Shown here piece by piece: positions 54,062 to 63,202 of a DNA stretch of 64,000 nt. Positions within the stretch are counted from its first letter, which is position 1. Each line of letters starts with the position of its first letter. The translations under genes were made by a program, and so were the position numbers. This stretch comes from Acinetobacter sp. C32I (GTDB taxonomy: Bacteria > Pseudomonadota > Gammaproteobacteria > Pseudomonadales > Moraxellaceae). The DNA lies in assembly GCF_023702715.1 (NCBI RefSeq), contig NZ_CP098480.1, positions 744,001-808,000 of the forward strand, read 5' to 3'. The notes beneath the pieces were generated by a model. It saw nothing but the letters and a program-made list of their open reading frames with translations, had not been told where the DNA came from and ran no database searches.

Positions 54062-55999
54062 ATGCGATTTCAACTCTTAATCGGTATGGTCCTTGGATTA
54101 AATACCGTAGCGTGGGCTGGGAATGATTTTTTACATCCTGACCAAGCTTTTAAGTTCCAAGCCAGTTCAATTTCTAAAGAAAAGGCTGAACTCAATTGGG
54201 ACATCGTCCCCAATTATTATTTATATCATGACCAGTTTAAGCTGAGCGTCAATGGTAAAAATATTGACTTAAAATTACCGAAAGGGCAGGAAAAGGATGA
54301 TCCAACCTTTGGTAAGACCAATGTGCATTATCATCAAGTCACCGCTCAATTCGAGGTGCAGCCGAATCAGTTATACAGTGTGCAATGGCAGGGTTGTGCC
54401 GATGATGGACTCTGTTATCCTGTACAGAGAACAACGATTCAAACCGATGCAGCAGGTTTATTGCCCCAACAAAAGTTCGCATCAGCACAAACTAAATTGG
54501 CACTTTTAGTTCAAGAGCCACAAAAAACGACGGATACTTCGGAACCGTTGAATCGCCAAGACTTAAATACGGCTCCGAGTGTAGCTACACAGGCTGAAGC
54601 TAGTAAACCCAGTGAACCTACTCAACAGATCAATGATTCTACGGACACAACGAATATTCAGCAAGATTCAGTAACGCAGAGTACAACTGCAGTTGCTGAA
54701 TCAAGTAGCCAGCAGCAGGTGAGTGGCAAAACATTCAAGCAAGCTTGGAACAATGATCAATTTTTTCTTAGCCTGCTTTCCAGTCAAACGGTTTGGCTTA
54801 ATCTTATTGCGTTCTTGGGGTTTGGGGTTTTATTGGCATTTTTACCCTGTTCATTACCCTTGATTCCAATCCTGTCCAGTATCTTGGTACAACAGAACAA
54901 GAGGCGTAAGGCAGCACTGATTGCGCTGACTTTTGTCACCAGTATGGCTTTGGTCTATGCCGTGATGGGATTTGTGGTGTCACAAATTGGCTTTAATGTT
55001 CAGCGTTGGTTTCAAAACCCAGTGGTGATTGGCTTATTTGTACTGATGTTTATTGCATTTGCACTTAATTTATTCGGCTTGTATCAGCTGTCTCTGCCAC
55101 AGTCGGTATTGCAACGTTTAGATCGAATCCAACAAGGGCAAAAGGGCGGTACGCTATTCAGTGCGGCGATCATGGGGGCATTATCCGCTTTAATCGTAGG
55201 TCCTTGTATGAGTGCACCACTTGCGGGTGCTTTACTCTATGTTTCACAGCTTGAACATGGCATGTTAGGTGGGCTTTACTTATTCCTGATGGGCTTGGGC
55301 ATTGGCATTCCAATTTTTATTGCCAGTGTTTTTGGGGTGAAATACCTACCGAAACCAGGATTATGGATGGAGCGTCTCAAGTTCAGCTTTGGTTTTGTTA
55401 TGTTAGCCTTAGCGGTATATTTTGCTCGACCATTATTCGCAAGTGCCTTGTATTATTCCATTCTTGCACTGGTTTTGATTGCAATGGCAGGTTATCTGAT
55501 CGTAGTGTTGCGTTATGTACAAAAGCTTTCTTATCGCTTGATATTGCTTGGTCTTGTTGGGGGGCTCACAGCGAGTAGTATATGGCAAATACAGTTGGCA
55601 GCCTCTTCTTTTCATCAGCAACGGGTATCCTCCTTACACGCATGGACTGTAGTTCGAAATCAACATGAATTTGAACAGGCACTGGCACAACATCCGAATC
55701 AAGCAGTATTGATTGATGTGTATGCCGATTGGTGTGTGGCTTGCCAACCGATTGAGCGAGATGTCTTACCTGCACCAGAAGTACAAGCGGCGATTGAACA
55801 TATGGTCCGTATTAAGCTTGATTTAACTCATTATGAGGCTTCTCAAGACATTCTTCTGAAGAACTGGCAAATTTTAGGACCTCCCACCGTTTTATTTCTC
55901 GACTCAAATCATCAGGAAATTCGGGATTTACGTTTAACGGGAACCTATAAAGCAAAGCAACTAGTTCAAAATATTCAGTCGATGTCTGGGGAGAAATAA
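54062..55999 (+). CDS. dsbD: Thiol:disulfide interchange protein DsbD
   Basis: Protein of 645 aa moving electrons from cytoplasmic thioredoxin to periplasmic DsbC/DsbG-type proteins. Signal peptide (cut near AWAG), N-terminal immunoglobulin-like alpha domain with CADDGLCYP, then a Ser/Thr/Gln-rich linker of about 60 residues (160-220). Eight or nine TM segments follow, with AFLPCSLPLIP and IVGPCMSAPLAG holding the membrane Cys pair. A C-terminal thioredoxin domain has WCVAC. It overlaps the next gene by one base. Confidence 0.95.
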   Translation: MRFQLLIGMVLGLNTVAWAGNDFLHPDQAFKFQASSISKEKAELNWDIVPNYYLYHDQFKLSVNGKNIDLKLPKGQEKDDPTFGKTNVHYHQVTAQFEVQPNQLYSVQWQGCADDGLCYPVQRTTIQTDAAGLLPQQKFASAQTKLALLVQEPQKTTDTSEPLNRQDLNTAPSVATQAEASKPSEPTQQINDSTDTTNIQQDSVTQSTTAVAESSSQQQVSGKTFKQAWNNDQFFLSLLSSQTVWLNLIAFLGFGVLLAFLPCSLPLIPILSSILVQQNKRRKAALIALTFVTSMALVYAVMGFVVSQIGFNVQRWFQNPVVIGLFVLMFIAFALNLFGLYQLSLPQSVLQRLDRIQQGQKGGTLFSAAIMGALSALIVGPCMSAPLAGALLYVSQLEHGMLGGLYLFLMGLGIGIPIFIASVFGVKYLPKPGLWMERLKFSFGFVMLALAVYFARPLFASALYYSILALVLIAMAGYLIVVLRYVQKLSYRLILLGLVGGLTASSIWQIQLAASSFHQQRVSSLHAWTVVRNQHEFEQALAQHPNQAVLIDVYADWCVACQPIERDVLPAPEVQAAIEHMVRIKLDLTHYEASQDILLKNWQILGPPTVLFLDSNHQEIRDLRLTGTYKAKQLVQNIQSMSGEK

Positions 56000-56847
56000 T
56001 GTTTATTTCCTCAGAAGCCTTACATCTCTGGATTTTTATCTTGCCGTGGTCATTCGTGATTATTCTGGCGGGACTATGCAGCGTACAGCTATTCGGCCTG
56101 TATTTAAGTCGTCGCTTTCTCTGGTCAACCGCGCTTTGGCAGGGTTATAAGGATTCGCTCTGGACGGCGATTCTGATCGGACTGCTTGCTGCACGATTCG
56201 GTTTTGTCGTGATACATGCAGATGTCTATTTCGCTCATCCGATTGATATTTTAAAGGTTCAGGATAAAGGCTTTCATCTCTATAGCGGCTTGGTTGCTGC
56301 GAGTGTATGGTTTATTTGGAAAAATCGTTTTTTAAACCATGCCGTCATTGCGGGCAGCTTGGTCATCTTCTTTGCGGTGCTATTGGGTGGCCTAGGCATA
56401 CACAATAGATTTCAGGCTGAACAACAATATCCAGAACTCACTTTTTCTGATCTTAATCAGCAAGCCCAATCTTTAACTCAATTTGTAGGACAACCGACGG
56501 TCATTAATCTATGGGCCAGTTGGTGTCCACCTTGTCACCGTGAAATGCCTGTGTTGTATCAGGCTCAACAAGATCATCCCAATGTTCAGTTTGTGATGCT
56601 GAATCAGGGTGAAACACCCGATGTGATTCACAATTATTTGCGACAGCATCAATTCCAGTTTCAGCATGTGTTATCCGATCCGCATGGAGAAATGGCGGAG
56701 CAGATGAATATGTTTGGACTGCCAAGCAGTTTGTTTTTCAATGCACAAGGCCAGCTGGTGGAACGTCATTTAGGCGAACTTACGCCTGCAATGCTGAAAC
56801 AATATCTACAAAAAATCACTCAACTTAATGAGGGAGTCTCTCAATGA
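55999..56847 (+). CDS. TlpA-like thiol-disulfide protein with multi-TM N-terminus (DsbE position)
   Basis: Protein of 282 aa: four or so hydrophobic helices in the first 130 residues (resembling part of prolipoprotein diacylglyceryl transferase), then a TlpA/ResA/DsbE thioredoxin domain with WASWCPPCHREMP and cis-Pro in GLPSSLFF. The thioredoxin part is periplasmic and membrane-anchored. It lies between dsbD and dsbG with overlaps of 1 and 4 nt. It presumably draws electrons from DsbD; no ccm cytochrome maturation genes are nearby, so a cytochrome c role is not supported. Confidence 0.85.
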   Translation: MFISSEALHLWIFILPWSFVIILAGLCSVQLFGLYLSRRFLWSTALWQGYKDSLWTAILIGLLAARFGFVVIHADVYFAHPIDILKVQDKGFHLYSGLVAASVWFIWKNRFLNHAVIAGSLVIFFAVLLGGLGIHNRFQAEQQYPELTFSDLNQQAQSLTQFVGQPTVINLWASWCPPCHREMPVLYQAQQDHPNVQFVMLNQGETPDVIHNYLRQHQFQFQHVLSDPHGEMAEQMNMFGLPSSLFFNAQGQLVERHLGELTPAMLKQYLQKITQLNEGVSQ

Positions 56848-57590
56848 ATCCATATCTTAAACTGTTCGCTGTGACGGCATTTGCAATGTCTTCAACATCG
56901 CTTATTGCCGCAGTTCCAAGCATTAAGCAAAAACTGGAAAAGGAAGGTTTTAGCTTTGTAAAGCAAATTGAGGCACCCGAGCAAATGACAGGTTGGGCTG
57001 GGCATATGCAGCAAAATCCAATGACGGTTTTCATCTCAAATGACAATAAATATTATATTGTTGGGGATCTGCATAATGCCAAAGGTGATAACTTAACTGT
57101 TGATGCGTTGAATAAACATGTGAAGCAATCTGTTTTGGATGATGTTTGGAAAAGTCTGGAAAAATCGGCTTGGATTCAGGATGGCAATGTCAAAGCACCC
57201 CGAATTATTTATGTCTTTTCCGATCCAAATTGTCCGTATTGCCATGCTTTTTGGGAAAAGGCCCGTCCTTATGTGAAAGCAGGTAAAGTGCAATTGCGTC
57301 ACATCCAAGTCGGTGTGATTCGTTCTGAAAGTCGAGGACAGGCCGCAACACTACTGGCTGCTTCAAATCCACAACAGGTTTTTGAAGCATTTAATGCGGC
57401 GAAAGGGAAACAAAAATTGAAAGAATTAAAACCGATTCCGACGCATCTAGCAGAAAAACTGGAAGCTAATGAAGAGATGATGAATAAATATGGCTTTTAT
57501 GCAACGCCGGCTTTAGTCTGGAAGAATGCTCAGGGCGGATTAGAAACGGCGCAGGGCTTACCCAAGGATTTAAAAAGTGTTTTTGAATAA
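56844..57590 (+). CDS. dsbG: Thiol:disulfide interchange protein DsbG
   Basis: Protein of 248 aa with a signal peptide (cut near IAAVPS), an N-terminal dimerisation domain and a thioredoxin domain with the redox motif CPYC in DPNCPYCHAFW; cis-Pro lies in FYATPALVWKN. DsbG protects single Cys residues from over-oxidation and is kept reduced by DsbD, the first gene of this operon. The ATG at 56844 overlaps the stop of the previous gene by 4 nt. DsbC-like identity is possible, but length and sequence favour DsbG. Confidence 0.9.
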   Translation: MNPYLKLFAVTAFAMSSTSLIAAVPSIKQKLEKEGFSFVKQIEAPEQMTGWAGHMQQNPMTVFISNDNKYYIVGDLHNAKGDNLTVDALNKHVKQSVLDDVWKSLEKSAWIQDGNVKAPRIIYVFSDPNCPYCHAFWEKARPYVKAGKVQLRHIQVGVIRSESRGQAATLLAASNPQQVFEAFNAAKGKQKLKELKPIPTHLAEKLEANEEMMNKYGFYATPALVWKNAQGGLETAQGLPKDLKSVFE

Positions 57591-57635
57591 AAATCGGTGA
57601 ATGGAAATACGGATTCATATCGGGATGAATCAAAC

Positions 57636-57664
57636 AAAAAGGACGTTATGAAAACGTCCTTTTT
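57636..57664. terminator. Terminator of the dsb operon
   Basis: AAAAAGGACGTT (57636-57647), short loop, AACGTCCTTTTT (57653-57664). It serves dsbG and the convergent acyl-CoA dehydrogenase gene. Confidence 0.86.
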
Positions 57665-57684
57665 AGATTGTCACCGATTCATAA

Positions 57685-58884
57685 TTATTTTAGTTCACTT
57701 GATGATTTACCCAATTCACGGCGGGCAATGATCAATTGCTGAATTTGTTGCGTACCTTCAAAAATATCCAGAATTTTTGAATCACGGGCCCATTTTTCCA
57801 ATAACTCATCTTCACCATAGCCGACACTTGCCGCTAGCTCGACACATTTGAGTGTGATCTCATTCCCTACACGGCCTGCTTTGGCTTTGGCAATGGATGC
57901 TTCTTTCGAGTTCGGCTTTTTATTGTCTGCCATCCAGGTTGCCTTAATCATCAATAATCGTGCAGCTTCCCACTCAGCTTCCATACGATAGATTTGTGCC
58001 GCTAGGTTTGAGGTCTGTAAGTAGGGTGTTAAGTAGTCTGGATCAAGCTGATCTTTAAATATTTCCTTGATGCGTTCTAGCGATGCTTTGGCGCAACCAA
58101 TCGCCATTGCAGCGACCAGTGGACGGGTATTGTCAAAGGTTTCCATTACACCTGCGAAACCTTTAGCCACATCAATTTCTGGGTTGCCCAATAAATTGGC
58201 AGCAGGTACACGACAGTCGATAAAGCTGATGACCGCTGTATCTGAGGCTTTAATCCCCAGTTTGTGTTCAAGACGTTCAACTTTCATGCCGGCTGTGCCT
58301 TTTGGTACTACAAAAGACTTGATTGCAGCGCGACCTAATTTTTTATCCAAGGTTGCCCAGACCACAACCGAATCAGCACGTTCACCCGAAGTGACAAAGA
58401 TTTTCTCGCCATTCAGAATATAATCATCACCATCTTTAGTCGCCGTGGTACGAATCGCGGCCGAATCCGATCCACAACCCGGCTCGGTAATCGCCATGGC
58501 CGCCCAAGTGCCTTTGAAACGTTCTAGCTGTTCGTCATTGGCAACCGCTGCAATTGCTGAGTTGCCTAAGCCTTGACGGGGCATACTAAGGAGCAAGCCT
58601 GTATCGCCATAACACATTTCAATGATACCTAGCGCAGCAGACATATTGCCGCCATTGACAATGGCATCAAGATTGGCAGTGCCACGTTTACTGGCATTGG
58701 CTGCACCCACACCTTCACCACTTTCATTCATACCGTCCAATAAAGCCGCCAGCATATCCAGTTCTTTCGGGTAGGCATGTTCAGCTTTATCGTATTTACG
58801 TGAAATTGGACGTAGCACATTGAGCGCCGTTTCGTGTGCTTGATCAACCAGCATTTTGAATTTTTTCGGATTTTGTAAATTCAT
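57685..58884 (-). CDS. Acyl-CoA dehydrogenase (catalytic-type)
   Basis: Flavoprotein of 399 aa oxidising an acyl-CoA to the 2-enoyl-CoA. It has the FAD/substrate signature AAMAITEPGCGSDSAAI and a C-terminal FEGTQQIQQLI, where the Glu is the catalytic base at the position used by medium-chain enzymes. It lies 15 nt downstream of a second, divergent acyl-CoA dehydrogenase, so the two are co-expressed and may form one enzyme. Substrate class not readable. Confidence 0.9.
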   Translation of the reverse strand: MNLQNPKKFKMLVDQAHETALNVLRPISRKYDKAEHAYPKELDMLAALLDGMNESGEGVGAANASKRGTANLDAIVNGGNMSAALGIIEMCYGDTGLLLSMPRQGLGNSAIAAVANDEQLERFKGTWAAMAITEPGCGSDSAAIRTTATKDGDDYILNGEKIFVTSGERADSVVVWATLDKKLGRAAIKSFVVPKGTAGMKVERLEHKLGIKASDTAVISFIDCRVPAANLLGNPEIDVAKGFAGVMETFDNTRPLVAAMAIGCAKASLERIKEIFKDQLDPDYLTPYLQTSNLAAQIYRMEAEWEAARLLMIKATWMADNKKPNSKEASIAKAKAGRVGNEITLKCVELAASVGYGEDELLEKWARDSKILDIFEGTQQIQQLIIARRELGKSSSELK

Positions 58885-58899
58885 TATTGTTCTCCAAAA

Positions 58900-60195
58900 T
58901 TAAGCATGTAAGCCAGAATGCAAGATTGCCGTTGCACGAAGATCACGATACCAACGCTCAACAGGATGCTCTTTGGTAAAGCCATGACCACCGAGAATCT
59001 GAACACCATCGGTACCCATTTTCATTGATTTTTCAGCACAGAGCAGGCGAGCAAGATAGGCTTCACGATGGAACGGTTTGCCAGCTTCTGCCAAACTGGC
59101 AGCATTTAAAACCAGCATACGCATCGCATCGATTTCAATCGCCATATCAGCAATCATAAAAGCCACACTTTGACGATGCGAGATTGGTTCACCGAAGGCA
59201 GTACGTTCATTGGCATATTTGATACAGTAGGCTTTGATTGCTTCACAAGTCCCAATCGCCATGGCACACCACATCAAGTTGCCAAGATCAACAAAAGCAG
59301 TGTAATCAAAATCAGCATCCCCTAAGCGTAAGGCTGGCGTTTGATTAAATTGAAGGGTCGCTGTTTCAGCAGCTTTTAGGCCCATTGCAGGGTTGGCTTT
59401 GATGGCAATCGTTTCATTGGATTGCACCACGAAAATATCAGGTTGACCGTTGAACTCCGCACTGACCAAGAACACATCGGCAATATCACCTAAAAGCACT
59501 AAGCTCTTTTCACCCGTAATATAGAACTGTCCATTGGCTTCAGTTGCCGTGGTTTTTAACTGGTATGGGTTAAAAGCAGCTGTTGCTTCCTGAAATGCGA
59601 AAGTCGCCGTAACATCCGTATCTTCTGCAAACACAGGTAAGTACATCGATTGAACTTGGGTTGAGCCCCAACGAGTCATTGCATTGATAACACTGAAGGT
59701 GCTGAGTAAACCTGCAGTCAGACTGAAATCACCCTTAGCCAAGCTTTCCGCAATCAGAATATTACTCACAATATTTTGTTCTGCTGCCACACCACCCAAT
59801 GCCTCTGGCAAAGCATAATAGTTGAGCCCCAAATCAACCAAATGTTGCCACAGTTGTTCGGGGAATTGTGCATGATGATCTGCATCATGTGCCAATGTGT
59901 ACAGGACTTCTTCAGCAAATTGTGACATGGCATCAACGGTCATTTGCTGTTCTTCAGTCAGACTGAGATCAAACAGATTTTTGTTGGTCTGATTTGGGAG
60001 GCGTTGTTTATCGAGCGGTTGTGGCTTAAATGCTTTTTGTGTTTTATTGAGTACTTTAAAGCCCGTTTTTGAACCTTGATATAATGATTTTTCTACAAAT
60101 TTTCTTAATTTGAGTTGATCAAGCATTTCGCTTCCTGCGAGTTTAGTGATCAAAGATAGCCCAAACCCTTGAGCTTTATTCATCATATTCGACAT
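58900..60195 (-). CDS. Acyl-CoA dehydrogenase paralogue lacking the usual catalytic Glu loop
   Basis: Protein of 431 aa with an acyl-CoA dehydrogenase fold from about residue 75 (LTEEQQMTVDAMSQFAEEVL) and an N-terminal basic extension of about 60 residues. It has the ACAD segment GGHGFTKEHPVERWYRDLRAT, but ends in AILHSGLHA, with no EGT motif. It starts 15 nt upstream of the catalytic gene. Such pairs recall heteromeric acyl-CoA dehydrogenases, in which only one subunit carries the base. The 261-bp gap to the next gene is AT-rich with no visible gene. Confidence 0.87.
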   Translation of the reverse strand: MSNMMNKAQGFGLSLITKLAGSEMLDQLKLRKFVEKSLYQGSKTGFKVLNKTQKAFKPQPLDKQRLPNQTNKNLFDLSLTEEQQMTVDAMSQFAEEVLYTLAHDADHHAQFPEQLWQHLVDLGLNYYALPEALGGVAAEQNIVSNILIAESLAKGDFSLTAGLLSTFSVINAMTRWGSTQVQSMYLPVFAEDTDVTATFAFQEATAAFNPYQLKTTATEANGQFYITGEKSLVLLGDIADVFLVSAEFNGQPDIFVVQSNETIAIKANPAMGLKAAETATLQFNQTPALRLGDADFDYTAFVDLGNLMWCAMAIGTCEAIKAYCIKYANERTAFGEPISHRQSVAFMIADMAIEIDAMRMLVLNAASLAEAGKPFHREAYLARLLCAEKSMKMGTDGVQILGGHGFTKEHPVERWYRDLRATAILHSGLHA

Positions 60196-60456
60196 GGTTT
60201 TATCCTGAAGGATGGTTGTAAATTTATGCTGACATGCTCCTGATCAAAAGACTATGTCTTGTTTGACATGCTGACTAGAGAAAGATAAAGGGTAAATAAG
60301 CAGGTTTTTATTTTGTATTGTATTGTTTTTTATGATTTAAAAAAAATATCAAAAAAATAATTTTAAAAAAAATTGACCAAAATGACAGAGGCTCGGTTTC
60401 GTTAGAATCGCTTTGTCATTCAGTCTGCTGAATCTGTGATTTATTTACAAACAGGA

Positions 60457-60747
60457 TTAATCTAAACCTTCTGTCAAAATCACCATATATTCGCCTGCCA
60501 AATCTCGGTGTTTTTTGGCCTGTTGATAGGCATCACTGTGATACCAATTCTGTGCTTCCTGCATACTGCTGAATTTAATGATGGCAACGCCGTCGCTTTC
60601 GATATTTTCTAATGCAATTGACTGACCATAAAACACAATCGGTTCAGCATCAAAGCCTTGGCTGGCTTTGCGTGCTAAAGATGTATAAGTTTTCATCTCA
60701 TCTTTATTTTTGAGTTCTTTACGAATCAGAATGATATAGGCACTCAT
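60457..60747 (-). CDS. DUF1330-family protein
   Basis: Small protein of 96 aa with the DUF1330 ferredoxin-like (dimeric alpha/beta barrel) pattern: AYIILIRKELKNKDEMKTY at the start, then the conserved core IVFYGQSIALENIESDGVAIIKFSS and WYHSDAYQQAKKHRD. Cytoplasmic. Function of the family is not known. It lies between the acyl-CoA dehydrogenases and paaZ on the same strand. Confidence 0.85.
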   Translation of the reverse strand: MSAYIILIRKELKNKDEMKTYTSLARKASQGFDAEPIVFYGQSIALENIESDGVAIIKFSSMQEAQNWYHSDAYQQAKKHRDLAGEYMVILTEGLD

Positions 60748-60833
60748 GGTTTTTCCTGAATTGAACTATTTTTAACTGACTAAATTTTCAAGGCATTGAT
60801 GGATACCTGATCGTACCCATCAATGTACTTACT

Positions 60834-62936
60834 TTAAGCTGCGCGAGCGACCAAAGTTAAAATATCATAGGTTGCGACCAGTTCATCACGCTGATTTTTG
60901 ACTTTGATATCCCAAACTACGACACCATGTTCAGGTTGAGATGGATCTTTTTGCGGTTTAGGGGTTTTCTGTTTGCAGGTGAGTTCAACACGAATCGAAT
61001 CACCAATTTTCACAGGCTCAACAAAACGTAAATTATCCATGCCATAGTTGGCAATCACAGGGCCTTGAGCAGCATCGACAAATAAACCTGCTGCTGCTGA
61101 AACGATGAAATAACCATGCGCCACACGCTCACCGAAGAAAGAATCCGTTGCAGCGATTTTATCGGTATGCGCATAAAAATAGTCGCCACTGAGACAGGCA
61201 AAATTGACAATATCGGCTTCAGTCACGGTACGACGTGCAGTTAATAAACGCTCACCAATGACCAGTTCATCAAAATCCTTTTTAAAAGGATGGACGCGGT
61301 CTTGCTTGATGTTTGAACCCGTGGTCCATGAATGCGTCACTTGAGTGAGGCTGTTCGGTGAACCTTGAATCGCAGTCCGTTGCATATAGTGTTTGACTGC
61401 GCGAATGCCCCCCAGTTCTTCACCGCCACCAGCACGACCAGGTCCGCCATGAATCAAATGAGGCAGTGGCGAACCATGACCCGTACTTTCTTTGGCAGAT
61501 TCTTCATCCAGAATATGAACTCGACCATGCCAAGGTGCTATTTTCTGAATAATCTGCTCAATGTTTTCATGAGTATTTTTAACTACGGAGGCAACCAGAC
61601 TACCTTCACCACGAGCCACAAGATCGGCAAGTTCGTCAATTGATTGATACGGCATCAAAGTACACACAGGGCCAAAAGCTTCAGTGGTATGTACCAAGCT
61701 TGCCTGTAGTGGTTGCTCACACAGTAACAAGGTCGGTGGGAAGAATGCACCTTTATCAGGATGCTCAGCATTGATTTTAAACGTTGTCTCATCACCAAAT
61801 ACAATTTTGGCTTCTTTCGCCAGTTCAGCAACTTTAGCCGCTACATCCAGTTTTTGTTTTGGACTGGCGAGTGCACCCATGCTGGTGTCTTGTTTTTGTG
61901 GATCACCAACCACGACTTTTGCCAGCTTAGCACTCAGTTTTTGCTGAACTTGCTCAAGAAGTGCTTGCGGTACAAAGGCTCGACGAATCGCAGTACATTT
62001 TTGTCCTGCTTTGGTGGTCATTTCACAAAACACTTCACGTACAAACAGATCAACCGTGGCTTCATCTGCTTCAGGGCTGAGGATCGCACTATTCACTGAA
62101 TCAGCTTCCATACTAAATGGAATTGAATATTTGTTCAGATGGGGATGGTTGCGAAGCTTTTGCCCAGTATAGGCAGAGCCAGTAAAGGTCACGCAGTCTT
62201 GAGGGCCCAAGTAATCAAACAAATCGTCAATTTGTCCGCAAATCAGTTGTAGAGAACCTTTGGGTAGGATTCCAGTTGAGATAATGGCTGCAACCACGGC
62301 TTGAGTCAGTTGAGCGCCATCAGTGGCTGGTTTGACGATACAAGGCACACCCGCCAATAACGTCGGTGCAATTTTTTCCAGCATGCCCCAAATCGGGAAG
62401 TTAAAGGCATTGATATGAACTGCCACACCCGCTTTAGGGCTTAAAATATGCTTGGCGCCAAAAGTGCCATTTTTTGAAAGTTGAATCCAACTGTCTTCCG
62501 TAATAATTTTTTCATCATTGAGTTCACGGCGTACCAGACTTGAATAAGCAAATAAGGTTTGAATACCGCCTTCGATATCAATCCATGCATCTTTTCGTGT
62601 TGCACCCGTTGCATAGGCAAGCTGATAAAAATCTTCTTTGTGCTCAAGTAAATGCTGTGCGATTTGTTTTAAGGCATTGGCTCGTTGATGAAAAGTCCAG
62701 TTTGCCAGCTCGGTACCATTCTGCTTGGCATATTTGACCACTTGCTGCATGTCGATGCCGTGACTGCTGACACTATAGATTGGCTCGCCAGTAATGGCAT
62801 GTACAACCGTACGTCGATCTTGATGACTTGAGTGCCACGTTGCATAGACATAGGACGCTAGCTGTAGCAGTTGCTGACCCGAACCTTGGTCTTCATTGCC
62901 CTTGGCGATTTCTTCTTGCTGTGCTTGTTCAAGCAT
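60834..62936 (-). CDS. paaZ: Bifunctional PaaZ (oxepin-CoA hydrolase / semialdehyde dehydrogenase)
   Basis: Protein of 700 aa of the phenylacetate pathway. The N-terminal aldehyde dehydrogenase has MEADSVNSA and the catalytic Cys in KAGQKCTAIRR. The C-terminal MaoC-like hydratase (from about 560) has FACLSGDYFYAHTD and opens the oxepin-CoA ring; the two activities follow the PaaABCDE epoxidase and PaaG. The ATG at 62936 has GGAG 7 nt upstream; an in-frame TTG at 62942 is discarded. It diverges from paaA across a 266-bp AT-rich spacer. Confidence 0.96.
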   Translation of the reverse strand: MLEQAQQEEIAKGNEDQGSGQQLLQLASYVYATWHSSHQDRRTVVHAITGEPIYSVSSHGIDMQQVVKYAKQNGTELANWTFHQRANALKQIAQHLLEHKEDFYQLAYATGATRKDAWIDIEGGIQTLFAYSSLVRRELNDEKIITEDSWIQLSKNGTFGAKHILSPKAGVAVHINAFNFPIWGMLEKIAPTLLAGVPCIVKPATDGAQLTQAVVAAIISTGILPKGSLQLICGQIDDLFDYLGPQDCVTFTGSAYTGQKLRNHPHLNKYSIPFSMEADSVNSAILSPEADEATVDLFVREVFCEMTTKAGQKCTAIRRAFVPQALLEQVQQKLSAKLAKVVVGDPQKQDTSMGALASPKQKLDVAAKVAELAKEAKIVFGDETTFKINAEHPDKGAFFPPTLLLCEQPLQASLVHTTEAFGPVCTLMPYQSIDELADLVARGEGSLVASVVKNTHENIEQIIQKIAPWHGRVHILDEESAKESTGHGSPLPHLIHGGPGRAGGGEELGGIRAVKHYMQRTAIQGSPNSLTQVTHSWTTGSNIKQDRVHPFKKDFDELVIGERLLTARRTVTEADIVNFACLSGDYFYAHTDKIAATDSFFGERVAHGYFIVSAAAGLFVDAAQGPVIANYGMDNLRFVEPVKIGDSIRVELTCKQKTPKPQKDPSQPEHGVVVWDIKVKNQRDELVATYDILTLVARAA

Positions 62937-62983
62937 GATCAAACTCCATTTTTATGTGATACATCAATTATAAAAATATTTAA

Positions 62984-62998
62984 AATATGATTCATAAT
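62984..62998. promoter_or_regulatory. PaaX-like operator candidate in the paaZ/paaA spacer
   Basis: AATATGATTCATAAT contains the WWTRTGATTC half of the PaaX box I recall from E. coli, centred on a 9-bp palindrome ATGATTCAT. It lies 48 bp before the paaZ start. The match is partial and by eye. Confidence 0.35.
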
Positions 62999-63202
62999 TT
63001 CATCCTGATTGGGCTAAAAGTCAATCTAAATTTGTTTTGAAAATCCAAATTAATTTTGATTAATTTTATTAAATATAATTAAAACAATTGCTTGGTTTGA
63101 GTTTGCTTGTTGATTTTAATTTGATACAAAAATATTGATTGACTTTATTTTTTGTGTATCGAAAAATAGATTCATGGATGGAATTCTCAAGGGAATCTAC
63201 AA

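Noticed and set aside
60418..60433. ATTCAG-TCTG-CTGAAT hairpin after the DUF1330 gene
   Set aside because: Only 6-bp arms and no T-run on the transcribed strand; may be chance.
63139..63167. TTGACT as -35 of paaA
   Set aside because: The -10 at correct spacing (AAAAAT) is poor in a very AT-rich spacer, so the match is not convincing.
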